From contig NZ_JACOOR010000004.1 in assembly GCF_014290175.1 (NCBI RefSeq), positions 124,001 to 188,000 on the forward strand: a stretch of DNA of 64,000 nucleotides, given 5' to 3'. Source of the DNA: Anaerosacchariphilus hominis (GTDB lineage: Bacteria; Bacillota; Clostridia; Lachnospirales; Lachnospiraceae). Position 1 is the stretch's first letter, and each line of letters starts with the position of its first letter. This document shows, in pieces, positions 1-7,900 of the stretch. Made by a program: the position numbers and the translations under genes. The notes under the pieces are model-generated. The model did no database searches. It saw nothing but the letters and a program-made list of their open reading frames with translations, and had not been told where the DNA came from.

Positions 1-1
1 G

Positions 2-922
2 CCTATGGTATACTGCGGTCTTTATCCGGCGGACGGAGCCAAGTATCCGGATCTCCGGGATGCCCTGGAGAAGCTGCAGCTGAATGATGCTTCCCTTCAG
101 TTCGAGCCTGAGACCTCCATCGCGCTGGGCTTTGGTTTCCGCTGTGGCTTTTTAGGTCTTTTACATCTGGAAATCATCCAGGAGCGGCTGGAGCGGGAAT
201 ACAATCTCGATCTGGTGACTACGGCTCCGGGCGTTATCTATAAGGTCTATAAGACCAACGGCGAGGTCATCGATCTGACGAATCCGTCCAACCTGCCGGA
301 TCCGTCGGAGATCGAACATATGGAGGAGCCCTTCGTCAGCGCTGAGATCATGGTGACCACAGAATTTATTGGCTCCATCATGGAGCTCTGCCAGGAGCGC
401 CGCGGTATCTACCTTGGCATGGAATATATGGAGGAGACCCGTGCCCTTCTGAAGTATGAGCTTCCGCTGAACGAGATCATTTACGACTTCTTCGACGCCC
501 TGAAATCCCGCTCCAGAGGCTACGCATCCTTCGACTATGAGATGAAGGGCTATGTACAGGCCGATCTGGTGAAGCTGGATATCCTGATCAATAAGGAAGA
601 GGTGGACGCTCTTTCATTTATCGTCCACAGCAGCACTGCCTACGAGCGGGGCCGGAAGATGTGTGAGAAGCTCAAGGACGAGATTCCGCGGCACCTCTTT
701 GAGATCCCTATTCAGGCGGCCGTAGGCGGCAAGGTCATCGCCCGTGAGACTGTCCGGGCCATGCGAAAAGACGTACTGGCCAAGTGCTACGGCGGCGATA
801 TCAGCCGAAAAAAGAAGCTTCTGGAGAAGCAGAAGGAAGGAAAGAAGCGGATGCGCCAGGTGGGCAACGTGGAGATCCCCCAGAAGGCTTTCATGAGCGT
901 GCTGAAGCTGGATGACAAATAA
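2..922 (+). CDS. lepA: Elongation factor 4 (LepA), C-terminal half, cut by window edge
   Basis: Ribosome-bound translational GTPase that acts in the cytoplasm and can back-translocate or remodel stalled ribosomes. Only the last ~306 residues are present; the reading frame is open to the left edge, and the GTPase domain lies outside. What remains matches domains III-V and the LepA-specific C-terminal domain: the [11 protein letters not shown] segment, the [16 protein letters not shown] segment, and the characteristic basic end leading to [15 protein letters not shown]. Family proteins are about 600 residues, so roughly half is seen. The methionine at position 5 is internal, not a start. hemW follows at once, a common Firmicutes arrangement (lepA-hemW-hrcA in many genomes; here hrcA is about 10 kb away). 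Confidence 0.97.
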   Translation, partial: PMVYCGLYPADGAKYPDLRDALEKLQLNDASLQFEPETSIALGFGFRCGFLGLLHLEIIQERLEREYNLDLVTTAPGVIYKVYKTNGEVIDLTNPSNLPDPSEIEHMEEPFVSAEIMVTTEFIGSIMELCQERRGIYLGMEYMEETRALLKYELPLNEIIYDFFDALKSRSRGYASFDYEMKGYVQADLVKLDILINKEEVDALSFIVHSSTAYERGRKMCEKLKDEIPRHLFEIPIQAAVGGKVIARETVRAMRKDVLAKCYGGDISRKKKLLEKQKEGKKRMRQVGNVEIPQKAFMSVLKLDDK

Positions 923-938
923 AACGGGAAGACTTGGC

Positions 939-2057
939 ATGAAGAAAAAGCTTGGTATCTATATACACATTCCTTTCTGTGTGCGAAAATGCGCTTACTG
1001 TGATTTCCTTTCCGCTCCGGCGGGGGAAGAGACCAGGCAGCGTTACGTGGAGCGGCTGCTGGAGGAGATCCGCGGAGCCGGGAACCTTTCCAGCACCCAC
1101 CGGACAGCCACAGTCTTTCTGGGAGGCGGAACGCCCTCTCTGCTGACCGGAGCCCAGATGGACTCCATACTGGAGACTGTGGATCAGGTATTCGGAATCC
1201 CGGCAGAGGCGGAAGTAACCGCGGAATCGAATCCGGGAACCCTGACGGAAGAAAAGCTCCGGGCTTACAGGCAGGCCGGGATCAACCGGCTGAGTATGGG
1301 GCTTCAGTCTGCGGATAACCGGGAGCTTCAGGCACTGGGACGGATTCATACCTGGGAGCAGTTCCAGGAGAATTATGAACTGGTGCGAAAGACAGGATTT
1401 TCCAATGTGAACATCGATCTTATGTCCGCTCTGCCCGGGCAGACCCGGGAGGGCTGGCTATCCACCCTGAAGAAGGTGACAGCGCTGGAGCCGGAGCATA
1501 TTTCTGCCTACAGTCTGATCATCGAGGAGGGTACGCCCTTTTATGAAAAATACCGGGTGGACGGTCCCTGTGAGAAGGAGCTTCCGGGAGAGGAGCTGGA
1601 CCGGATCATGTACGAGGACACGAAAGCCTATTTGCATAAAAAGGGTTACGAGCGCTACGAGATCTCCAATTACGCAAAGGCAGGTTACGAATGCCGCCAC
1701 AATCTGTCCTACTGGGAGCGGACGGATTATAAAGGCTTCGGCATCGGCGCAGCATCCCTGGTGGACGGAGTGCGCTATCAGAATGCTACGGTTCTGGAGT
1801 CCTATCTGAAGGGAACTTTCCGGTATGAGAGTGTGGAGCCATTAAATGAGCAGGAGATTCTGGAGGAGACCATGTTTCTGGGTCTGCGGAAGATGGAAGG
1901 TGTCCGGCTTACGGACAGGATCCGAAGCAACTACGGAGATGTCATCCGGGAACTTACGGAGGAAAGACTGCTGGAGCAAAGGGGAGAGCGAATCTGCCTG
2001 ACCGATCGGGGCATTGATGTGAGTAATTACGCGCTGGCGAAGTTCCTGCTGGATTGA
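939..2057 (+). CDS. hemW: Radical SAM heme chaperone HemW
   Basis: Predicted 372-residue radical SAM protein of the HemN/HemW group, which binds heme and a 4Fe-4S cluster. The CxxxCxxC motif is Cys14, Cys18 and Cys21 in IPFCVRKCAYCDF. The extra cysteine that follows the motif in true coproporphyrinogen dehydrogenase (HemN) is absent (D-F here), so HemW is the better name. Other family signatures are FLGGGTPS, the RLSMGLQS segment and a C-terminal HemW domain. A longer start at 912 overlapping lepA is possible, but it has no visible Shine-Dalgarno; the ATG at 939 follows a weak CGGGAAG and gives the usual MKKKLGIYIHIPF beginning. It is probably co-transcribed with lepA. Confidence 0.93.
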   Translation: MKKKLGIYIHIPFCVRKCAYCDFLSAPAGEETRQRYVERLLEEIRGAGNLSSTHRTATVFLGGGTPSLLTGAQMDSILETVDQVFGIPAEAEVTAESNPGTLTEEKLRAYRQAGINRLSMGLQSADNRELQALGRIHTWEQFQENYELVRKTGFSNVNIDLMSALPGQTREGWLSTLKKVTALEPEHISAYSLIIEEGTPFYEKYRVDGPCEKELPGEELDRIMYEDTKAYLHKKGYERYEISNYAKAGYECRHNLSYWERTDYKGFGIGAASLVDGVRYQNATVLESYLKGTFRYESVEPLNEQEILEETMFLGLRKMEGVRLTDRIRSNYGDVIRELTEERLLEQRGERICLTDRGIDVSNYALAKFLLD

Positions 2058-2108
2058 ACGCCAAGGCAGAACAGAAGAAATAAAAGATTGTGAGGAAAAG
2101 GGAAGCAG

Positions 2109-2834
2109 ATGATAAAAGAAGTAATCTTTGATATTGACGATACCTTATACGATTATGAGGTGGGAGACGAGGCAGGAATGGAACGTACCGCGGTTTATGC
2201 GGAGGCAGAGCTTCAGATGTCCCGGGAGGAATTCCTGGCCCTTCATGAGAAGCTCCGTCTGGAGACAAATAAGCGGCTTGGTATGGACAACGCGGTCATC
2301 CACAGCCGGAGTATCCGTCTTCAGAACATGCTGGAGCTCATGGAAAAGCCCATTTTTCCTCATCTTCGGAAGATGTACGATTTGTATTGGCAGGCATTTT
2401 TTGAGGTCTGTAAGCCGGAGCCGGGCTGTATGGAGCTGATGGAGAAACTGAAAAAGAGGGGCATCACCATCGGCATCGGCACGGATATGACGGCCCGGAT
2501 GCAGTATGAGAAGCTGGAAAAGCTGGGATACGCGCCCTATATCAACCACATGGTGACCAGCCAGGAGGCGGGCTACGAGAAGCCCCATCGCCTGTTCATG
2601 GAGCGCTGCATCCAGAAAGCAGGGTGCAGACCGGAGGAATGTATCTTCGTGGGAGATAATATCCGGAAGGATGTGCTGGGTGCGGCCAATGCGGGCATGT
2701 ATGCGGTCTGGTATAACGCAAAATGTAAAGAGCGTCCGGCGGACGTGGACCTGAAGCCGGAGCAGTATCATGAGATCCGCAGCTATCAGGAGTTCCTGCC
2801 CTGGATGGACGGCCTGGCGGGCGGAGAGGAGTAA
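2109..2834 (+). CDS. HAD-superfamily hydrolase (YjjG-like phosphatase)
   Basis: Cytoplasmic haloacid-dehalogenase-type phosphatase, 241 residues. Motif I is DIDDT with nucleophile Asp8 and general acid Asp10. Motif II is the threonine in GTDMT near residue 125, the motif III lysine sits in YEKPH near 157, and the motif IV acidic pair is in FVGDNIRKDV near 180. The helical cap lies between residues ~18 and 100, as in the subfamily I (YjjG/phosphoglycolate-like) enzymes. The ATG follows GAGGAAAAGGGAAGC. The substrate cannot be read from sequence; nucleoside monophosphates or sugar phosphates are usual for this group. It sits about 50 nt after hemW and 10 nt before the MoxR gene, so a shared transcript is likely. 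Confidence 0.88.
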   Translation: MIKEVIFDIDDTLYDYEVGDEAGMERTAVYAEAELQMSREEFLALHEKLRLETNKRLGMDNAVIHSRSIRLQNMLELMEKPIFPHLRKMYDLYWQAFFEVCKPEPGCMELMEKLKKRGITIGIGTDMTARMQYEKLEKLGYAPYINHMVTSQEAGYEKPHRLFMERCIQKAGCRPEECIFVGDNIRKDVLGAANAGMYAVWYNAKCKERPADVDLKPEQYHEIRSYQEFLPWMDGLAGGEE

Positions 2835-2844
2835 CAGAGGAGCT

Positions 2845-3762
2845 ATGATGAACGAGTTGAGAATTCTGGAGGATCAGCAGGTGAATCCCCTTTTGATCCG
2901 TGAGGTGGAGAAGTTCCGGGAGCAGTATCCCGTGCAGGAAGTGGTGAAAAACCGGGTGGCGGAGCCTCCGGTGCCCTTTTACGGAAAAGAGATTCTGGAG
3001 ATGGCCATTGCGGCCCTGCTTCAGGGGGAGAATGTCCTTCTTTCCGGATCAAAGGCCACGGGAAAGAATATTCTGGCGGAGAATCTGGCCTGGATCTTCG
3101 GGCGTCCTTCCTACAATATTTCCTTTAATGTGAATACGGACAGCAGTTCCCTCATCGGAACGGACACCTTTGCGGACAATGAGGTACGGCTTCGGAAGGG
3201 ACCTGTATACCAGTGCGCGGAACAGGGCGGTTTTGGTATTTTCGATGAGATCAATATGGCGAAAAATGACGCGGTATCGGTGCTTCATGCTACCCTGGAC
3301 TATCGACGTCTCATCGATGTACCCGGCTACGATAAGATTGAGCTGCATCCGGCCACACGCTTTATCGGAACCATGAACTACGGCTATGCGGGCACCCGGG
3401 AGCTGAACGAGGCGCTGGTGTCCCGTTTCCTGGTCATCGACATGCCGGCGCTGACAGAGGAGACTCTGATGCAGATTCTCCGGGCCAACTTCCCGGAGGC
3501 AAAGGAGACAGGCCTCCAGGCCTTTGCGGGACTGTTTCTCGATCTGCAGACCAAGGCCCAAAACAGCGAGATTTCTACGAAGCCCATGGATCTGCGCGGT
3601 ATGATCGGAGCCATTAAGACCATCCGCTCCGGTCTGACGCCCCGGAGCGCTATTACCATGGGAATCACCAATAAAAGCTTTGATATTTTCGAGAAGGAGA
3701 TTATCAGCGACATCGTCATGACCCGGATTCCGGAGGAATGGACCGGCAGTGAAGTGTTTTAG
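2845..3762 (+). CDS. MoxR-family AAA+ ATPase
   Basis: A 305-residue AAA+ ATPase of the MoxR/RavA/CbbQ class, which normally works as a hexameric chaperone that activates or inserts cofactors into a partner with a VWA domain. The Walker A motif is GSKATGKN near residue 67, Walker B is GIFDEIN near 130, followed by the sensor 1 segment FIGTMNYG and an ELNEALVSRF arginine-finger region. The start was set at the ATG at 2845, preceded by AGAGGAG; an open frame reaches back to 2770 inside the HAD gene but looks non-coding. The next gene encodes its VWA partner after a 9-nt gap, so the two form an ATPase/VWA pair. The client is unknown. Confidence 0.9.
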   Translation: MMNELRILEDQQVNPLLIREVEKFREQYPVQEVVKNRVAEPPVPFYGKEILEMAIAALLQGENVLLSGSKATGKNILAENLAWIFGRPSYNISFNVNTDSSSLIGTDTFADNEVRLRKGPVYQCAEQGGFGIFDEINMAKNDAVSVLHATLDYRRLIDVPGYDKIELHPATRFIGTMNYGYAGTRELNEALVSRFLVIDMPALTEETLMQILRANFPEAKETGLQAFAGLFLDLQTKAQNSEISTKPMDLRGMIGAIKTIRSGLTPRSAITMGITNKSFDIFEKEIISDIVMTRIPEEWTGSEVF

Positions 3763-3771
3763 TGAGGCGGC

Positions 3772-5565
3772 ATGAAAGAGCAGGAGAAACAGGAACAGGA
3801 TTATTTTGACGAAAATCAGTATGAGATCGAGAACCGCATTCGGAACCTGTACTGGACAGTCAGCGGAAATTACGGCGATAACATCAAACTGGATACGGTA
3901 TCCTTTGCCAGATCTCCCTGGGTATCCCTCTACGACGCAGTGAAACAGGGAGCCTTTTCCCGGTACTTTGACCGGAACACCTTCGGCCTCTATCTGGTGA
4001 AGAAGCTTTATTATGGGGCAGACGAGCAGGCCCTGACCAATGTGGCCCAGCTGGCGGTGGACAGCGCGGTTTACCGGAAGGTGAGCCGGGAGCGCAAAGG
4101 TGTTCTGGAGATCCGGAAAAAAGCCTTTTCCGATCTGCTGGATTATGACTTCACCAGACTGGCGTCTTACTATCTGGGACAGATCAAGATCTGCATGATG
4201 CAGCAGGCGGTTCAGGGGAAGGCAGGCGTGGAGCAGGCCAGGATGCAGAAGGCCCTGGATACCCTGGCAGGTCTGGAGGAGACTTACGATACAGGAGAGA
4301 TCATCCGGGCGACTGACGAACTGTATAACTGGATCGTGGATCCTTATTTTGAAAAAAATCACGGGAGCCTGGAAAAGGTTCTTGCGGTGACCATGGAGGA
4401 ATTAAAGGAGTTCAGCTGGAAGGATTATCTGGAGGAAGAGGCCGGGCAGGAGGAGCTGACCCAGGTGCTGAATCAGGTGAACCAGGCGGTGACCCAGACC
4501 GGGGAAGTGCCCGATGAGAAGGAAGAAAAGCGGGAATCCCGGATGAAGCGGGTGCTGGTGGATGAGGAAGCGGCCGCAAAGATGTATTCCTATATCGAGC
4601 TGAATTATGGCCGCTCCTATCTGAACCCGGGAGAGCAGGCCCGGTTGAACCGGAGCCTTTGCCGGGGCGCCCATGCGGACTGCAGCCTCTATTTTACTGA
4701 CGGCATCCTTTCCAATATGGTACGGAGAAACTATCAGTCCGAGTACGCCAGAAGATCTAAAAGCGAGAATCTGCGGGTCTACGGCCATTATACCCGGGTG
4801 GCCAGACGGAATATCGATCAGCTGTCGGATACTCTGCGAAGGGCCCTGGTGGCCCGGAGCGAGCGGGAGACGGTGCGCTCGGAATACGGAATCATCGTGC
4901 CCTTCCGTCTTTGGAAGCTGGGCCGGACCCGGGATAAGAAGCTCTTCGAGCGGACGCTGAAAAAGGACAGCTCCGAGTTCGTGGTGCATGTGCTCATCGA
5001 CGCCAGCGGATCCCAACGGAGCCGACAGAGTCTGGTGGCCCTCCAGGGCTATATCATCAGCGAGGCCCTGAGTAATGTGCAGATTCCCCATCGGGTCATG
5101 GGCTTTTGTACCTTCTGGGATTATACAGTCATGCAGCGCTACCGGGATTACGACGACCCGAAGGAGGCCAATAAGCGGATTTTTGAGTTTCACGCCTCCT
5201 CCAATAACCGGGACGGACTGGCCATCCGGGCGGCGGCAGCCAGCCTTCGGGAGCGGCCCGAGGAAAATAAGGTTCTTATCGTCCTGAGCGACGGCCGTCC
5301 CAACGATATCATTGTGAATCGGCCAAACAGCAAAAATCCCATGCCTTACGCGGGGGATTACGCGGTGCGGGATACGGCTTCGGAGGTGCGGAAGGTCCGG
5401 GCGGAGGGCATCTCGGTGCTGGGTGTATTTGCCGGGGAGGAAGAGGATCTGCAGGCAGAGCGACGGATCTTCGGCCGGGATTTTGCCTATATCCGGAATA
5501 TTATGAATTTTTCCGGCGTGGTGGGACGATACCTGAAGCGCCAGCTGGATGACACAGCAGAGTAG
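3772..5565 (+). CDS. VWA-domain protein, partner of the MoxR ATPase
   Basis: A 597-residue soluble protein with no signal peptide. Its C-terminal third is a von Willebrand factor A domain: the MIDAS metal site is DASGS near residue 410, with the later acidic position in LSDGRPND near 504. The N-terminal ~400 residues are helical and charged and contain a very acidic stretch around 230-255, resembling the CobT/YehP-type architecture in which a MoxR-type ATPase drives metal or cofactor insertion. The gene is 9 nt downstream of the AAA+ gene. I infer that the two proteins form one complex; nothing here identifies the target enzyme. Confidence 0.85.
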   Translation: MKEQEKQEQDYFDENQYEIENRIRNLYWTVSGNYGDNIKLDTVSFARSPWVSLYDAVKQGAFSRYFDRNTFGLYLVKKLYYGADEQALTNVAQLAVDSAVYRKVSRERKGVLEIRKKAFSDLLDYDFTRLASYYLGQIKICMMQQAVQGKAGVEQARMQKALDTLAGLEETYDTGEIIRATDELYNWIVDPYFEKNHGSLEKVLAVTMEELKEFSWKDYLEEEAGQEELTQVLNQVNQAVTQTGEVPDEKEEKRESRMKRVLVDEEAAAKMYSYIELNYGRSYLNPGEQARLNRSLCRGAHADCSLYFTDGILSNMVRRNYQSEYARRSKSENLRVYGHYTRVARRNIDQLSDTLRRALVARSERETVRSEYGIIVPFRLWKLGRTRDKKLFERTLKKDSSEFVVHVLIDASGSQRSRQSLVALQGYIISEALSNVQIPHRVMGFCTFWDYTVMQRYRDYDDPKEANKRIFEFHASSNNRDGLAIRAAAASLRERPEENKVLIVLSDGRPNDIIVNRPNSKNPMPYAGDYAVRDTASEVRKVRAEGISVLGVFAGEEEDLQAERRIFGRDFAYIRNIMNFSGVVGRYLKRQLDDTAE

Positions 5566-5606
5566 GGAGAAAGAAGAAATAGAGTCAGAGAAGGAGAGAT
5601 TTTGCC

Positions 5607-5837
5607 ATGAAGGAATATGAGGTAGTACATGAGATTTTTAACGAGTGCGCCAACAATCAGATGCGGGATGTGTTTATCGAGGAGGTTCCCATCCCGGATC
5701 TGGAGAGCTATGTGCGGAAGCGCCACGGGAAGGATCGGGACTTTACCTTTGAACGGGAAGACCTGGCGGACGGAACTGTCATTTATCATGTGAATACCTC
5801 AGGGCTTTTACAGCGATACACCTTTACGGAGATCTGA
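5607..5837 (+). CDS. Small conserved-looking acidic protein, function unknown
   Basis: A 76-residue protein with a good AAGGAGAG ribosome binding site 9 nt before the ATG. The sequence is charged, without a membrane segment or signal peptide, and has a central VRKRHGKDRDF stretch followed by a likely beta-hairpin (TVIYHVNTSG). It lies 41 nt after the VWA gene and 16 nt before the PAP2 gene, all on one strand, so it is probably made with the MoxR/VWA pair and may be an accessory or client. I do not recognise a domain. Confidence 0.7.
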   Translation: MKEYEVVHEIFNECANNQMRDVFIEEVPIPDLESYVRKRHGKDRDFTFEREDLADGTVIYHVNTSGLLQRYTFTEI

Positions 5838-5853
5838 AGGGCGGAGAAAAGAA

Positions 5854-6387
5854 ATGGAATGGTTTTTTGAATGGGAATACCGATTTATGATGTTTTTGCA
5901 GAACAGTATCCGGGGACCGCTCCAGAATAAGATCATGTGGTTCGTGACCTCCCTGGAAAACGCGGGGTTTCTGTCCATCGCGGCCTGTCTGGCCCTGCTT
6001 TTTCAGCCCAGATGGCGGCGGGTAGGCCAGGCGGCCACGCTGTCCATGATTCTGGAGTTCCTGGTGGTGAATCTGGTGCTGAAAAACTGGATCGCCCGGG
6101 TGCGGCCCTACCATCTTCTGGAGGATCTGATCCTGCTGGCCAAGGAGCCCATGGATTACTCCTTTCCTTCAGGACACACGGGCGCGGCCTTTGCGGTGGC
6201 TTCAGTTATGTTCCTGGGTATGCCCCACAGCATCGGGATTCTGGCCCTTCTGGTGGCATCCCTTATCGGTTTTTCCCGGATCTATCTGGGGGTACACTTT
6301 CCAACGGATGTGCTGGGTGGCCTGGTGGTGGGATGTCTCACCGGTTTTGTGGCCTGGAAGCTTACCGGACGGCAGTGGTTTCGATGA
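5854..6387 (+). CDS. PAP2-family membrane phosphatase
   Basis: Integral membrane phosphatase of 177 residues. The three family motifs are clear: K-x6-RP in KNWIARVRP near residue 80, PSGHT near 105, and the SR-x5-H motif in SRIYLGVHFPTD near 145-150. Several hydrophobic segments surround them. Such enzymes dephosphorylate lipid phosphates such as undecaprenyl pyrophosphate, phosphatidate or phosphatidylglycerophosphate on the outer membrane face. The short length and this motif spacing fit the BcrC/YodM-like group. The gene is the last of the tightly spaced cluster that begins with hemW; the MATE gene follows after about 90 nt. Confidence 0.88.
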   Translation: MEWFFEWEYRFMMFLQNSIRGPLQNKIMWFVTSLENAGFLSIAACLALLFQPRWRRVGQAATLSMILEFLVVNLVLKNWIARVRPYHLLEDLILLAKEPMDYSFPSGHTGAAFAVASVMFLGMPHSIGILALLVASLIGFSRIYLGVHFPTDVLGGLVVGCLTGFVAWKLTGRQWFR

Positions 6388-6479
6388 TACGGTAGAGTTT
6401 ATAATAGGGAAAAAGAAACGGATTCCGGGCAGGGGCGAAAAGCTCCTGCCCGGAACTTGGTATGTGTGAGAGGTGTAAG

Positions 6480-7820
6480 ATGGAAAGGGTAAAAGCAAGA
6501 GACTTTAATTCAGGCGGCGTGATGAGCAATATTTTATATTTTTCCCTGCCCTACCTGCTGTCCTATTTTCTGCAGACCCTATATGGCATGGCGGATCTTT
6601 TTATCATCGGCCAGTTTGACGGTACGGAGGCCACCACAGCGGTATCCCTGGGAAGCCAGGTTATGCACATGCTGACGGTGATTCTGGTGGGACTGGCCAT
6701 GGGAACCACGGTCAGCATCGGCCAGGCGGTGGGAGCCCGGGATCAGAAACGGGCCTCCGAGTCCATCGGGAATACAGTGGTTCTCTTCCTGGGAATCTCC
6801 CTGTCCCTGACGATACTTCTGACGGCACTTGTGCGGCCCATTGTAAGTCTGATTTCCACGCCGGAAGAGGCAGTGGAGGGAACCATCCGGTATCTGACCA
6901 TCTGCTTTCTGGGGATCCCCTTCATCACTGCCTATAATGTGATCAGTTCTATTTTTCGTGGATTGGGGGATTCTAAAAGTCCCATGTACTTTATCGCAGT
7001 GGCCTGTAGCGTGAATATCGCTCTGGACTATCTTTTTATGGGAGCCTTTCACCTGGGACCGGCCGGTGCGGCCCTGGGAACTACCCTGTCCCAGACAGTC
7101 AGCGTGGTGATCGCCCTGGTGGCCATCTGCAGGCGGGATACGGGGCTTTCCCTTGGAAAGGCTGACCTTCGGCCTGAGAAAGGAACCATGGAGCAGCTCC
7201 TCCGTATCGGACTTCCGGTGGCTCTGCAGGACGGTCTGATTCAGGTGTCCTTTATCCTGATTACGATTATCGCAAACCGCCGGGGGCTGACCGACGCGGC
7301 GGCTGTCGGCATCGTGGAAAAGATCATCAGCTTCGTGTTCCTGGTTCCCTCATCCATGCTCTCCACCGTATCAGCCCTCTGCGCCCAGAACATCGGCGCG
7401 GGACAGGAGGAGCGGGCCCGAAAAACCCTGCGTTACGCCATCTGTATGGCTACGGGCTTCGGCCTTTTTATGGCGGTACTGGTGCAGTTTATCGCGAATC
7501 CGGTGGTGGGTCTGTTCTCGAAAGACATTGCCGTGATGATTCAGGGAGGCTGGTATTTCCGGGGCTATATCTTTGACTGTATGTTTGCGGGAATTCACTT
7601 CAGCTTCAGCGGTTATTTCTGCGCCTGCGGCAGATCAGAGTTGTCCTTTTTACATAATATTGTGTCCATCATACTGGTGCGGATTCCGGGGGCTTACTTT
7701 ATGTCGAAGCTGTTCCCCACGAGCCTCCTTCCCATGGGACTGGCCACGGCGGCAGGCTCGCTGCTGTCCGTGATCATCTGTGTGCTGGCCTATGGCTGGC
7801 TGAGAAGACAGCGGTCGTAA
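6480..7820 (+). CDS. MATE-family multidrug/metabolite exporter
   Basis: Polytopic inner-membrane protein of 446 residues, predicted to have twelve helices in two homologous halves. Family hallmarks include a leading PYLLSYFLQTLYGMADLF segment, the GLGDSKSP motif after helix 5 and GAAGAALGT-like glycine runs (seen here as GPAGAALGT). These proteins export cationic drugs or metabolites by Na+ or H+ antiport. An upstream in-frame ATG exists at 6462, but the ATG at 6480 follows GAGAGGTG at good spacing. A strong bidirectional-looking terminator follows, separating it from convergent clpB. Confidence 0.9.
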   Translation: MERVKARDFNSGGVMSNILYFSLPYLLSYFLQTLYGMADLFIIGQFDGTEATTAVSLGSQVMHMLTVILVGLAMGTTVSIGQAVGARDQKRASESIGNTVVLFLGISLSLTILLTALVRPIVSLISTPEEAVEGTIRYLTICFLGIPFITAYNVISSIFRGLGDSKSPMYFIAVACSVNIALDYLFMGAFHLGPAGAALGTTLSQTVSVVIALVAICRRDTGLSLGKADLRPEKGTMEQLLRIGLPVALQDGLIQVSFILITIIANRRGLTDAAAVGIVEKIISFVFLVPSSMLSTVSALCAQNIGAGQEERARKTLRYAICMATGFGLFMAVLVQFIANPVVGLFSKDIAVMIQGGWYFRGYIFDCMFAGIHFSFSGYFCACGRSELSFLHNIVSIILVRIPGAYFMSKLFPTSLLPMGLATAAGSLLSVIICVLAYGWLRRQRS

Positions 7821-7851
7821 AGATGGATACAGATATTGGTAACAAGAAAAA

Positions 7852-7891
7852 ACTCGCAGTGACCAAAAAGGTCATCCGCGAGTTTTTTTTT
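7852..7891 (+). terminator. Intrinsic terminator between MATE gene and clpB
   Basis: Stem ACTCGC..GTGACC pairs with GGTCAT..GCGAGT around a short A-rich loop and is followed by nine T residues. An A-run lies just upstream, so the same hairpin can also end transcription of clpB on the minus strand. Confidence 0.88.
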
Positions 7892-7900
7892 ATTCCAAAT

